This document shows positions 1 through 8,212 of a DNA stretch of 64,000 nucleotides, piece by piece. The DNA lies in assembly GCA_016719535.1 (NCBI GenBank), contig JADJYX010000013.1:186001-250000 (forward strand), read 5' to 3'. The notes below the pieces were generated by a model, which worked only from the letters and a program-made list of their open reading frames with translations, did no database searches and was not told where the DNA came from. Made by a program: the position numbers and the translations under genes. This stretch comes from Rubrivivax sp. (GTDB taxonomy: Bacteria > Pseudomonadota > Gammaproteobacteria > Burkholderiales > Burkholderiaceae_C). How positions within the stretch are numbered: the stretch's first letter is position 1; the number at the start of each line of letters is the position of its first letter.

Positions 1-195
1 GTCGTGCTCGTCGCCGGTGAGCGTGATCTCGCGCGCCGTGGCGGTGACCGGCTCGCCACGCCGCCAGCGCAGGCCCTGCGGCTCGCAGGCCAGCAGCGCG
101 TGGCCGCGGCGCGCGGCCTCGCGCATCATCGCGAAGGTCGAATCCTTGTGGGTCTTGAAGCTCTCGAGCGGGTCGGCGACGAACAGCAGTTTCAC
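1..195 (-). CDS. gshB: Glutathione synthetase, N-terminal part (cut by window edge)
   Basis: GshB joins gamma-glutamylcysteine and glycine, using ATP, to make glutathione in the cytoplasm. Only the first 65 codons are present; the rest lies beyond the left edge. The visible N-terminus reads VKLLFVADPLESFKTHKDST followed by FAMMREAARRGH, the characteristic GshB opening in which the first strand leads into the DPLxxxKxxKDST loop. The start is a GTG at 195 with a GGAG Shine-Dalgarno nine bases upstream. It is transcribed in the same direction as gshA and kup, 230 bases downstream of kup, so the three may form one glutathione/potassium operon. The family call is confident; nothing can be said about the ATP-grasp domain, which is outside the window. 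Confidence 0.9.
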   Translation of the reverse strand, partial: MKLLFVADPLESFKTHKDSTFAMMREAARRGHALLACEPQGLRWRRGEPVTATAREITLTGDEHD

Positions 196-424
196 GGCAA
201 TGGGCTCCGGGCGATGGCCCGTGACTGTGTCACAACCCGGCGCCACCGCTGCGGCGCGGGGTGTCGGTCAGCGGCGCACCCGGCGTGGGCCAGGCGGCGA
301 GCACCGGCATGCGGTCGCGCAGGCTCACAGCCCCGCGGAAGTGGCCGCCAGGCCCACGCCCAGCGCCCTCGGCCACGAGGCCGTCTGCGCCGGCGTGGCG
401 CCCAGCGCCGCCGCGGCCGGCACT

Positions 425-2308
425 TCAGATCTCGACCTTGCTGCCCAGCTCGACGATGCGGTTGGTCGGCAGGCTGAGAAAATCGGCCGCCGCGCTGGCG
501 TTGCGGTGCATGCTGGCGAAGAGCTTCTCGCGCCACAGCGCCATGCCGCCGCGCAGCGTCGGGATGACCTGGTCGCGGCTGAGGAAGTAGCTCGTCAGCA
601 TGTCGTCGAGCTCGATGCCGCGGCCCTTCAGCAGCTTCAGCGCCTCGGGCACGTCGGGCTCGTTCTTGAAGCCGAAGTGCAGCACCACCTGCCAGCAGTC
701 GTGGCCCAGCGGCTCGACCTCGACGCGCTTGTCGAAGCCGATCCACGGCCGTTCGTGGTGCTGCACGGTGACGAACAGGTTCTGCGCATGCAGCACCTTG
801 TTGTGCTTGAGGTTGTGCAGCAGCGCAAACGGCGTGGCGCCCTTCTCGGCAGCCAGGAAGACCGCGGTGCCGTCGACGCGCTGCGGCGGGCTGATGAAGA
901 GCGAGTCGACGAACGCCGGCAGCTCGATGGCTTCCTCGCGCAGGCGCTCGGCCATCAGCGAGCGGCCCTGCTTCCAGGTCGTCATCAGCAGGAACATCAC
1001 GGCGCCGATGGCGAGCGGGAACCAGCCGCCCTCGAAGACCTTGACCGCATTGGCGGCGAAGAAGGTGATGTCGATGAGGAAGAAGATCCCGGTGGCCGCC
1101 AGGCACAGCCACAGCGGCAGCTTCCAGCTGAAGCGGATGACGAAGAAGGTCATCACGGTGGTGATGGTCATGTCGATCGTCACCGTGATGCCGTAGGCCG
1201 AGGCCAGCGCGCTGCTCGACCCGAAGACGACCACCGCGGCGACGATGCAGACATACAGCGTCCAGTTGACGAAGGGCACATAGATCTGCCCCGTCTCCTT
1301 GACCGAGGTGTGCGTGATGCGCAGCCGCGGCAGATAGCCCAGCTGCACCGTCTGCTTGGTGACCGAGAAGGCCGCCGTGATCAGCGCCTGCGAGGCGATC
1401 ACGGTGGCCGCCGTCGCCAGCGCGATGAGCGGAAACAGCGCCCATGACGGCGCCATCTCGTAGAAGGGGTTGCCGACGTTTTCGGGGTGGCGCAGCAGCA
1501 TCGCGCCCTGGCCGAAATAGTTCAGCGTCAGCGCCGGCCATACCAGCGCAAACCAGGCCAGGCGGATGGGCTTCTTGCCGAAATGGCCGAGATCGGCATA
1601 CAGCGCCTCGGCCCCGGTGACGCACAGCACCACCGCACCCAGCGCCGTGAAGGCGATGCCCGGGTGCGCGACGATGAAGCCCAGCGCGTGGTGCGGCCCC
1701 AGCGCCACCAGCACGCCGGGGTTGCCGGCGATGTGCACCACCCCGAGCAGCGCCAGCACCCCGAACCACAGCGCGGTGATGGGCCCGAACAGCCGGCCGA
1801 TGCCGCCGGTGCCGAAGCGCTGGGCGGCAAACAGCACCGTCAGCACGACCAGCGTGACCGGCACGATGTACGGGTGCAGCCCCGGCGCCGCGATCTCCAG
1901 CCCCTCGACCGCCGACAGCACCGAGATCGCCGGCGTGATGACGCCGTCGCCGAAGAAGATCGCGGTGCCGAAGATGCCCACCAGCAGCAGCCGGCGGCGC
2001 AGCAGCGGCCGGTCCTTCACCGCCTGCGAGGCCAGCGCCAGCATGGCGATCAGGCCGCCCTCGCCGTTGTTGTCGGCGCGCAGGATCAGCAGCACGTATT
2101 TCAGCGACACGATCACCGTCAGCGCCCAGAACATCAGCGACAGGATGCCGAGCAGGTTCTCGGGGTTGAGCGGCACGCGGCCGTGCGCGAAGACCTCCTT
2201 CATGGCGTACAGCGGGCTGGTGCCGATGTCGCCGTAGACGACGCCGATGGCGGCCAGCGTCAGCGCGGCCAGGGCGCCGTGCGTGCGCCCGGAAGGTGGG
2301 GTGCTCAT
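425..2308 (-). CDS. kup: Kup/Trk-type low-affinity potassium uptake transporter
   Basis: This is an inner-membrane potassium/proton symporter of the KUP/HAK/KT family. The 627-residue product is the usual bacterial Kup length. The N-terminus carries the family signature GDIGTSPLYAMKE at about residues 26-38, followed by many hydrophobic segments (about twelve) to about residue 450, then a soluble C-terminal domain of about 170 residues. The start ATG at 2308 gives MSTPPSGRTHG, just before the first membrane segment. It begins 31 bases after the gshA stop and is followed by gshB, so it is probably co-transcribed with glutathione synthesis. Glutathione and potassium are linked physiologically in bacteria through glutathione-gated Kef efflux, but that link here is inference from position only. 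Confidence 0.95.
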   Translation of the reverse strand: MSTPPSGRTHGALAALTLAAIGVVYGDIGTSPLYAMKEVFAHGRVPLNPENLLGILSLMFWALTVIVSLKYVLLILRADNNGEGGLIAMLALASQAVKDRPLLRRRLLLVGIFGTAIFFGDGVITPAISVLSAVEGLEIAAPGLHPYIVPVTLVVLTVLFAAQRFGTGGIGRLFGPITALWFGVLALLGVVHIAGNPGVLVALGPHHALGFIVAHPGIAFTALGAVVLCVTGAEALYADLGHFGKKPIRLAWFALVWPALTLNYFGQGAMLLRHPENVGNPFYEMAPSWALFPLIALATAATVIASQALITAAFSVTKQTVQLGYLPRLRITHTSVKETGQIYVPFVNWTLYVCIVAAVVVFGSSSALASAYGITVTIDMTITTVMTFFVIRFSWKLPLWLCLAATGIFFLIDITFFAANAVKVFEGGWFPLAIGAVMFLLMTTWKQGRSLMAERLREEAIELPAFVDSLFISPPQRVDGTAVFLAAEKGATPFALLHNLKHNKVLHAQNLFVTVQHHERPWIGFDKRVEVEPLGHDCWQVVLHFGFKNEPDVPEALKLLKGRGIELDDMLTSYFLSRDQVIPTLRGGMALWREKLFASMHRNASAAADFLSLPTNRIVELGSKVEI

Positions 2309-2339
2309 CGCGGGGCGGGGGTGGTGAGCCCCCTGTCCT

Positions 2340-3641
2340 TCAGTCGTAGCTTTCTGCGTCGGGGTCGGTCGCCTCGAGCTCGTAGGACGCCGCCAGCATC
2401 GCCAGCCGGCCGATCACGCCGTACATGTAGAAGCGGTTGGGCGCACTGGCGCCGGGCTTGGCGCCGCGCGCGGGCAGCTGGTGGCTCTCGGCAAAGGCCA
2501 GCGGCACGTAGCTCGAGCCGGGGGCATTGAGGTTTTCGTCGATGCCGCGCTCGGCATGCACGCGGTAGTAGCCGCCGACCACGTAGCGGTCGATCATGCA
2601 GACCACGGGCTCGGCCACGGCCTCGTTGATGCGCTCGTAGGTGGGCACGCCTTCCTGGATGATGACCTCGGTCACCGGGCCGGCGGCCGCCGGGCGTGCC
2701 TGCGGCCTGGCCAGCGCACGGCGCAGCCGCTCGGCGTCGATCTCGCGCGCGTCGCGCACGGTCAGCACGCCGGCGCCCATGCCGCCGGCATCGGCCTTGA
2801 CGACCACGAACGGCTTTTCGTTGATGCCGTATTCCTTGAATTTGCGCCGCACCTTGGCCAGCATCGCCTCGACCTGCGTGCGCACGCATTCCAGGCCGCC
2901 GGCGCTGCCGGTATCGACCTCGCCGCAGCGCGCGGCCATCGGGTTGATCAGCCACGGGTCCATGCCCAGCAGCTTGGCGAACTTCTTGGCCACCTCCTCG
3001 TAGCTCTGGAAATGGCGCGACTTGCGCCGCGTCGCCCAGCCGGCATGCAGCGGCGGCAGCAGGTATTGCTCGTGCAGGTTCTGCAGCTGGCGCGGCACGC
3101 CGCCGCGCAGGTCGTCGTTGAGCAGGATGGTGCAGGGGTCGAAGTCCTTCAGCCCCAGCCGCGCGCGCTTGCGCAGCAGCGGCTCCACGGTGAGCTCGCT
3201 GCCGTCGGGCAGGCCGACGCGCCGCGGCCCGGTCAGTTCGGGGTCGGGTGAGCCCAGGCGCACATTCAGCCCGGCCTGCGTGAAGATCTGCACCAGGCGC
3301 TGCAGGTGCTCGAGGTAGAAGCTGTTGTGGCAGCGGTTGTCGGGCACCAGCAGCAGGTTCTTGGCTTCCGGGCAGATCTTCTCGATCGCCGCCATCGCCG
3401 CCTGCACCGCCAGCGGCAGCATCGGCGGCGTGAGGTGGTTGAAGCCCTCGGGGAAGAGATCGGTGTCCACCGGCGCCAGCTTGAAGCCGGCATTGCGCAG
3501 GTCCACCGAACAGTAGAACGGCGGCGTGTGCTCCATCCACTCGAGCCGGAACCAGCGCTCGATGGCGGGCATCGATTCGAGGATGCGCTGCTCCAGTTCG
3601 TTGATCGGGCCGGTGAGCGCGGTGATGAGGTGGGGGACCAT
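2340..3641 (-). CDS. gshA: Glutamate-cysteine ligase (proteobacterial GshA type)
   Basis: This enzyme makes gamma-glutamylcysteine from glutamate, cysteine and ATP, the first step of glutathione synthesis. The 433-residue protein belongs to the GshA family typical of beta-proteobacteria (Pfam GshA, PF08886), not the E. coli type. Recognisable blocks are MVPHLITALTGP at the N-terminus, the conserved NRCHNSFYLEHLQ at about 100-115, KADAGGMGAGVLTVRDA at about 277-293 and RYVVGGYYRVHAERGIDENL at about 350-370. The ATG at 3641 matches the usual start of the family. Its upstream space is very short: the amtB terminator ends only 25 bases before the start codon, and a TAGAAT hexamer at 3648-3653 sits right against it. 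It leads a likely gshA-kup-gshB unit. Confidence 0.93.
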   Translation of the reverse strand: MVPHLITALTGPINELEQRILESMPAIERWFRLEWMEHTPPFYCSVDLRNAGFKLAPVDTDLFPEGFNHLTPPMLPLAVQAAMAAIEKICPEAKNLLLVPDNRCHNSFYLEHLQRLVQIFTQAGLNVRLGSPDPELTGPRRVGLPDGSELTVEPLLRKRARLGLKDFDPCTILLNDDLRGGVPRQLQNLHEQYLLPPLHAGWATRRKSRHFQSYEEVAKKFAKLLGMDPWLINPMAARCGEVDTGSAGGLECVRTQVEAMLAKVRRKFKEYGINEKPFVVVKADAGGMGAGVLTVRDAREIDAERLRRALARPQARPAAAGPVTEVIIQEGVPTYERINEAVAEPVVCMIDRYVVGGYYRVHAERGIDENLNAPGSSYVPLAFAESHQLPARGAKPGASAPNRFYMYGVIGRLAMLAASYELEATDPDAESYD

Positions 3642-3666
3642 GCGCGGATTCTAGGAGCGCGGCCAG

Positions 3667-3718
3667 AAAAAAACGCCGCGTCGGGCAGCAGGCGCAGCCT
3701 GTGCGTTCCAACGCGGCG
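3667..3718 (-). terminator. Intrinsic terminator after amtB
   Basis: Read on the minus strand, an 8-base arm (3718-3711) pairs perfectly with 3681-3674 (CGCCGCGT/ACGCGGCG) and is followed directly by seven T (3673-3667). The 29-base loop holds a smaller hairpin (CAGGC at 3689-3693 with GCCTG at 3697-3701). It lies 64 bases past the amtB stop and 25 bases before the gshA start, so it separates the nitrogen operon from gshA. Confidence 0.8.
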
Positions 3719-3738
3719 CGACATTGCGGTCCCTCGCC

Positions 3739-3771
3739 GGGCACCGACGATCCCCGGGACGGTCGGTGCCC
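3739..3771 (-). other. Perfect 10-bp inverted repeat just past amtB stop
   Basis: GGGCACCGAC (3739-3748) and GTCGGTGCCC (3762-3771) form a 10-base-pair stem with a 13-base loop, starting 11 bases after the amtB stop codon. There is no T run, so it is more likely a 3'-end stabilising hairpin acting with the terminator at 3667-3718 than a terminator by itself. Confidence 0.5.
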
Positions 3772-3781
3772 CGGCCCGGCA

Positions 3782-5315
3782 TCACTTGCTGTAGGCGGTC
3801 TCGCCGTGCGAGGTGATGTCCAGGCCTTCGCGCTCCTCGTCTTCGGGCACGCGCAGACCGATGGTCAGGTCGACGATCTTGTAGGCGATGACCGAGACCA
3901 CGCCCGACCACACGATGGTCAGCAGCACCGCCTTCAGCTGGATCCACACCTGCGCGCCGATGCCGTTGCTGCCCACCGTGGCCGTGACCCAGTCGGTGAC
4001 CAGGCCCGGGCCGCCGAGCGACTGCGAATTGAACACACCGGTCAGCACCGCGCCGACGATGCCGCACACGCCGTGCACGCCGAAGACGTCGAGCGAGTCG
4101 TCGGCGCCGAGCAGGCGCTTCAGACCGTTGACGCCCCACAGGCCCGCGAAGCCGGCGACGAAGCCGATCACCAGGCCGCCGACGATGCCCACGTTGCCGG
4201 CCGCCGGGGTGATGGCCACCAGGCCCGCCACCGCACCCGAGGCCGCACCCAGCATCGAGGCCTTGCCCTTCATCAGCGCCTCGCCGATGCACCAGGCCAG
4301 CACCGCCGCCGCCGTGGCCGAGAAGGTATTCATGAAGGCCAGCGCCGCGCTGTTGCCGGCTTCGAGGGCCGAGCCGGCGTTGAAGCCGAACCAGCCCACC
4401 CACAGCAGCGAGGCACCGACCATGGTCAGCGTCAGGCTGTGCGGTGCCATGGCTTCGCGGCCGTAGCCCACGCGCTTGCCGATCATGAAGGCACCCACCA
4501 GGCCGGCGACCGCGGCATTGATGTGCACCACCGTGCCGCCGGCGAAGTCGAGCGCGCCCCACTGCCAGATGAGGCCGGCCTTGGCGTTGAGGCCGTCGAC
4601 CAGGTCCTTCGACGCATAGGCGTCGGGGCCCATCCAGAACCACACCATGTGCGCCACCGGCGCATAGCTGAAGGTAAACCACAGCGCCATGAACAGCAGC
4701 ACCGCGCTGAACTTGATGCGCTCGGCGAAGGCACCGACGATCAGCCCGCAGGTGATGGCCGCGAAGGTGGCCTGGAAGGCGACGAAGACGATCTCGGGGA
4801 TGACCACGCCCTTGCTGAAGGTGGCGCCCATCGCGAAGCTGCCGGTGGCGGGGTCGAAGACGCCCTTCAGGAACAGCCGGTCGAAGCCGCCGATGAAGGC
4901 ATTGCCCTCGGTGAAGGCCAGGCTGTAGCCGTAGACGACCCACAGCACGACGATCAGCGAGAAGGTCACGAAGACCTGCATCAGCACCGACAGCATGTTC
5001 TTGCTGCGCACCAGGCCGCCGTAGAACAGCGCCAGGCCCGGGGATGGCCATCATGATCACGAGCAGCGTGGACACCAGCATCCAGCTCACGTCGCCCTTG
5101 TTGGGCGACGGCGCCGGTGCGGCTTCGGCGGCCGCCGAAGCGGCTGGCGCCGGTGCGGCAGCCGCCGGTGCCGCCGCCGAGGCGGCATCTGCCGCTGCCG
5201 AGGCCACGGCGGAGGCCGCCACAGCGGCGGAAGCGGCGGCATCCTGCGCCCAGGCGGCGCCGCCGAAGCCCAGGGCGGCCAGGCCCAGGGCAAGGGTCAT
5301 CAACAATTTTTTCAT
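3782..5315 (-). pseudogene. amtB: AmtB ammonium transporter with a one-base frameshift
   Basis: AmtB is a trimeric inner-membrane ammonium channel. The gene reads in two frames. From ATG 5315 the first frame gives a signal peptide (MKKLLMTLALGLAALGFGG, AWAQ), an alanine-rich linker of about 50 residues, then the first membrane helix WMLVSTLLVIMMAIPG. At 5037-5043 (CCCGGGG on the plus strand) the frame is lost; the next frame continues exactly where the family requires, LALFYGGLVRSKNMLSVLM, and runs to the normal C-terminus at 3782. The span is 1534 bases, one more than a multiple of three, which fits a single inserted base in the C/G run. All later helices and conserved histidines (e.g. FGVHGVCG) are intact. 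It follows glnK by 38 bases. It could be a true disabling mutation or a sequencing error in a homopolymer; the otherwise perfect conservation makes error likely. Confidence 0.88.
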
Positions 5316-5353
5316 GGTGGGGATACTCGCGGGATGGGGCGTGGCCGGGTCGG

Positions 5354-5692
5354 TCACAGGGCGTCCTTGCCGGTCTCGCCGGTGCGGATGCGAACCACCT
5401 GCTCGAGCGCGCTGACGAAGATCTTGCCGTCGCCGATCTTGCCGGTGCGCGCCGATGCTTCGATGGCCTCGATGACGCGGTCGACGATGGCATCGTCGAC
5501 GGCGGCCTCGATCTTCACCTTGGGCAGAAAGTCGACGACATATTCGGCGCCGCGGTAGAGCTCGGTGTGGCCCTTCTGGCGGCCGAAGCCCTTCACCTCG
5601 GTCACCGTGATGCCCTGTACGCCGATGCCGCTGAGCGCTTCACGAACTTCGTCGAGCTTGAAGGGCTTGACGATGGCAGTCACCATCTTCAT
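5354..5692 (-). CDS. glnK: PII nitrogen regulatory protein GlnK
   Basis: This is a trimeric PII signal protein that senses 2-oxoglutarate, ATP/ADP and, through uridylylation, glutamine, and that blocks AmtB when nitrogen is plentiful. The protein is 112 residues from the ATG at 5692. That start puts the uridylylated tyrosine exactly at position 51 (T-loop GHTELYRGAEYVVDFLPK) and gives an AGGAG Shine-Dalgarno eight bases upstream; the ATG at 5698 would be too close to it. The second PII signature around residues 83-96 (GKIGDGKIFVSALEQ) is present. glnK lies directly upstream of amtB, the standard arrangement, and downstream of the TorF porin, all behind the sigma-54 promoter at 6482-6496. Confidence 0.96.
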   Translation of the reverse strand: MKMVTAIVKPFKLDEVREALSGIGVQGITVTEVKGFGRQKGHTELYRGAEYVVDFLPKVKIEAAVDDAIVDRVIEAIEASARTGKIGDGKIFVSALEQVVRIRTGETGKDAL

Positions 5693-5707
5693 GGTCATGT
5701 CTCCTGC

Positions 5708-6430
5708 TCAGAAGGTGTACTTGACGCCCAGCACGACCCCGGCCTTGCCGAGGTTCTTGCCGTTGGGGCCGACGTAGGCGGGCGTGCCGCCGAGCTTCTT
5801 GACGTCGGCGTAGACCGCCCCGAGGCTGACCAGCAGGCCGCTGAAATCCTTGCTGGCGGCGATCGAATAGTCGGTGTAGGAGAAGTCGCTGTTGTTCTTG
5901 ACCTTCTGGTAGCCCACATGCGGGGTCAGCGTGAAGCCGCCGCCGACGTCGAAGCTGGCGCTGAGGTCGAGGTAGCTGCTGTTCTTGCTGTCGGAGAAAC
6001 CGAACAGGTTGGTGACGGCATGCGAATATTTCAGCGTCGCCGGGCCGAAGGTGAGCCCGCCGTAGACCTCGGTGGTGTTGGGGCTGACCGCCAGGTCGTG
6101 GCTGAAATACTGGTAGCGCAGCACGCCGACGTCGTAGCCCAGGCCCGAGGCGATCTCGCCCTTGTAGCCGCCGTAGAAGTCGACCTCGGCGTCGGCGTTG
6201 CCGCCGGCGTCCTTGATCCACTTGATCGACGAGGCCCAGGTGCCGAGGTAGAAGCCGCCGATCGAATAGTCGATGCCGCCCTGGAGGGCGGGGTTCAGGC
6301 GGGTCTGGGAGATGCCGCGGTAGCGGTAGTCGGTGGCAGCACCGACGTTGAAGGCCAGCTGGGCCTGGGCCACGCTGGGCAGCGCCGTGACGGCAACGAC
6401 GGTGGCCAGGGAGAGGATGACATTCTTCAT
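5708..6430 (-). CDS. TorF family putative outer-membrane porin
   Basis: The 240-residue protein has a signal peptide (MKNVILSLATVVAVTALPSV, AQA) and a mature part dominated by alternating beta-strand patterns ending in GVVLGVKYTF, i.e. a C-terminal aromatic residue as in outer-membrane barrels. The block FNVGAATDYRYRGISQT after the signal is typical of the TorF/TIGR02001 family. A GGAG five bases before the ATG at 6430 fixes the start. It is the first gene of the porin-glnK-amtB unit, 9 bases or so upstream of glnK, so it is probably induced by nitrogen limitation and may let ammonium or small nitrogen compounds cross the outer membrane; the substrate is inference from context. Confidence 0.85.
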   Translation of the reverse strand: MKNVILSLATVVAVTALPSVAQAQLAFNVGAATDYRYRGISQTRLNPALQGGIDYSIGGFYLGTWASSIKWIKDAGGNADAEVDFYGGYKGEIASGLGYDVGVLRYQYFSHDLAVSPNTTEVYGGLTFGPATLKYSHAVTNLFGFSDSKNSSYLDLSASFDVGGGFTLTPHVGYQKVKNNSDFSYTDYSIAASKDFSGLLVSLGAVYADVKKLGGTPAYVGPNGKNLGKAGVVLGVKYTF

Positions 6431-6481
6431 GAGGACTCCGGACAAGGTGACGGCAACAGGAAAGGTTCCGAAGCCGGGTTC

Positions 6482-6496
6482 GCAGCTTTCGTGCCA
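6482..6496 (-). promoter_or_regulatory. Sigma-54 (RpoN) promoter for torF-glnK-amtB
   Basis: On the minus strand TGGCAC-GAAAG-CTGC has the invariant GG and GC exactly 10 bases apart, the -24/-12 spacing of RpoN promoters (consensus TGGCAC-N5-TTGC). It lies about 50 bases before the TorF ATG, leaving a leader of about 40 bases. Nitrogen-regulated glnK-amtB operons are classical RpoN/NtrC targets. Confidence 0.8.
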
Positions 6497-6558
6497 CATC
6501 CCGGCTGGGGGCATCACCCCTGTTGCGGTGCGCCACGCACCCGGAAGACCAGAACCGG

Positions 6559-6575
6559 TGCACCGCCTTGGTGAA
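6559..6575. promoter_or_regulatory. Probable NtrC binding site
   Basis: TGCACC-GCCTT-GGTGAA is close to the NtrC consensus (TGCACC, five bases, GGTGCA), with one mismatch in the second half. It is about 75-95 bases upstream of the -24 element at 6496, the usual distance for an enhancer-type activator of sigma-54 promoters. Confidence 0.6.
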
Positions 6576-6688
6576 CCGGCCTGGCCCGCACCGAAGCAGT
6601 GCGTGCGGGCATCTCGCCGGGCACCGCTACCATCGGCGTCACGACAATCGGATGAGAAGGCCACAGATGCCTTCCGGGAGGAGCAGCC

Positions 6689-8212
6689 ATGTCGCTGGCC
6701 GTGGTCATCAGTCGCGCGCTCGACGGCTTGTCGGCGCCCGAGGTCCGGGTCGAGGTGCACCTGGCCAACGGCCTGCCCAGCTTCACGCTGGTGGGCCTGG
6801 CCGACACCGAGGTGAAGGAATCGCGCGAGCGCGTGCGCGCCGCGCTGCAGCAAAGCGGGCTCGGCTTTCCGCACAACAAGCGCATCACCGTCAACCTGGC
6901 ACCGGCCGACCTGCCCAAGGACTCGGGCCGCTTCGACCTGCCGATCGCGCTGGGCATCCTGGCCGCCGCCGGTGTCATCGAGCCCGCCGCGCTGGCGCCG
7001 TATGAATTTGCCGGCGAGCTCTCGCTCGGCGGCGAACTGCGCCCGGTGCGCGGCGCGCTGGCGCTGGCGCTGGCCCTGCGCAGCACCGATCCGGGCCGCA
7101 TCCTGGTGCTGCCGGCCGAGAGCGCGGCCGCCGCGGCACTGGTGCCGGGGCTGCCGGTGCGCGCGGCCACGCAGCTGGCGCAGGTGGTGCAGGCGCTGCT
7201 GCCGGGCGCTGCCGCGGTGCCGCTGCCCGTGGCCGCGGCCGCCCCCGGCGCCGGTGGGGCACCGCTGCCCGACCTGCGCGACGTGAAGGGCCAGGCCGGC
7301 GCCAAGCGCGCGCTGGAGATCGCCGCTGCCGGCGGCCACAGCCTGCTGCTGATCGGCCCGCCGGGCACCGGCAAGTCGATGCTGGCGCAGCGGCTGCCCT
7401 CGCTGCTGCCGCCGATGGACGAGGCCGAGGCGCTGGCCAGCGCGGCGGTGCTGAGCCTGTCGGCCACCGGCTTCGACCCCGCGCGCTTCGGCCAGCGGCC
7501 GGTGCGCACGCCGCACCATTCGGCCAGTGCGCCGGCGCTGGTGGGCGGAGGCTCACCGCCGCGGCCGGGCGAGATCTCTTTGGCGCATGGCGGCGTGCTC
7601 TTCCTCGACGAGGCGCCCGAGTTGCCGCGCGCCGCGCTGGAAGCCTTGCGTGAACCGCTGGAGACGGGGCAGATCACCATCTCGCGCGCGGCGCGGCAGG
7701 CGCAGTTTCCGGCGCGCTTCCTGCTGGTGGCGGCGATGAACCCCTGCCCCTGCGGCTGGCTGGGCGCACAGGCCGCGACCGGGCGCAGCTGCCGCTGCAC
7801 GCCCGAGCAGGTGGCGCGCTACCAGGGCAAGCTGTCGGGCCCGCTGCTCGACCGCATCGACCTGCGCATCGAGGTGCCGGCCGTGCGCCCGGCCGAATTG
7901 CTGCGGCTGCCCGACGGCGAACCGTCGGCCACGGTGGCCGCGCGCGTGGCTGCCGCCCGCACGCGCGCCATCCAGCGCCAGGGCGTGCCCAACGCGCAGC
8001 TGGAGGCGGCGACGATCGACGCCCATTGCGCGCTCGACGGCGCCGCCACCACCTTTCTGCGCAGCGCCGCCGAGCGCCTGGGCTGGTCGGGCCGGCGACT
8101 GCACCGCACGCTGAAGGTGGCGCGCACGGTCGCCGACCTGGCCGGCGCCGACGGCATTGCGGTGGCCCACGTGGCGGAAGCGCTGCAGGCGCAGCGGGCG
8201 CTGGACGGCTAA
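6689..8212 (+). CDS. comM: ComM/YifB family AAA+ ATPase (Mg chelatase-like)
   Basis: ComM is a hexameric helicase that promotes branch migration during natural transformation. The 507-residue protein shows the full family architecture: an N-terminal ChlI-like/S5-fold domain (residues 1-170, with VGLADTEVKESRERVRAAL), an AAA+ core with Walker A GPPGTGKS at about 223-230, Walker B LFLDEAPEL at about 305, a cysteine cluster MNPCPCG at about 350 that may bind metal, and a C-terminal lid domain. The ATG at 6689 follows GGGAGGAG. It is divergent from the torF-glnK-amtB unit, and its stop overlaps the stop of the convergent serine hydrolase gene. The family role is known from Vibrio and Haemophilus; competence in this organism is not shown. 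Confidence 0.94.
   Translation: MSLAVVISRALDGLSAPEVRVEVHLANGLPSFTLVGLADTEVKESRERVRAALQQSGLGFPHNKRITVNLAPADLPKDSGRFDLPIALGILAAAGVIEPAALAPYEFAGELSLGGELRPVRGALALALALRSTDPGRILVLPAESAAAAALVPGLPVRAATQLAQVVQALLPGAAAVPLPVAAAAPGAGGAPLPDLRDVKGQAGAKRALEIAAAGGHSLLLIGPPGTGKSMLAQRLPSLLPPMDEAEALASAAVLSLSATGFDPARFGQRPVRTPHHSASAPALVGGGSPPRPGEISLAHGGVLFLDEAPELPRAALEALREPLETGQITISRAARQAQFPARFLLVAAMNPCPCGWLGAQAATGRSCRCTPEQVARYQGKLSGPLLDRIDLRIEVPAVRPAELLRLPDGEPSATVAARVAAARTRAIQRQGVPNAQLEAATIDAHCALDGAATTFLRSAAERLGWSGRRLHRTLKVARTVADLAGADGIAVAHVAEALQAQRALDG

Noticed and set aside
196..424. Possible small gene between kup and gshB
   Set aside because: The kup frame stays open for about 75 codons past its stop (DGLVAEGAGRGP then MPVLAAWPTPGA), but there is no convincing start, ribosome site or known family; treated as intergenic.
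17..1447. Long open frame on the plus strand opposite kup
   Set aside because: Its translation is rich in Arg, Ala, Gln and His with no family pattern; it mirrors the kup codons, a usual effect of 70% GC DNA.
5105..5260. Alanine-rich repeat region in the amtB leader as an independent gene on the plus strand
   Set aside because: Both strands give open Ala/Arg/Pro-rich frames here because of GCC/GGC-type codons; the minus-strand reading joins a proper AmtB signal peptide to its first helix.
6527..6541. Palindrome GGTGCG-CCA-CGCACC near the sigma-54 promoter
   Set aside because: A neat inverted repeat, but its arms point the wrong way for an NtrC site and it fits no operator I know; not listed as a feature.
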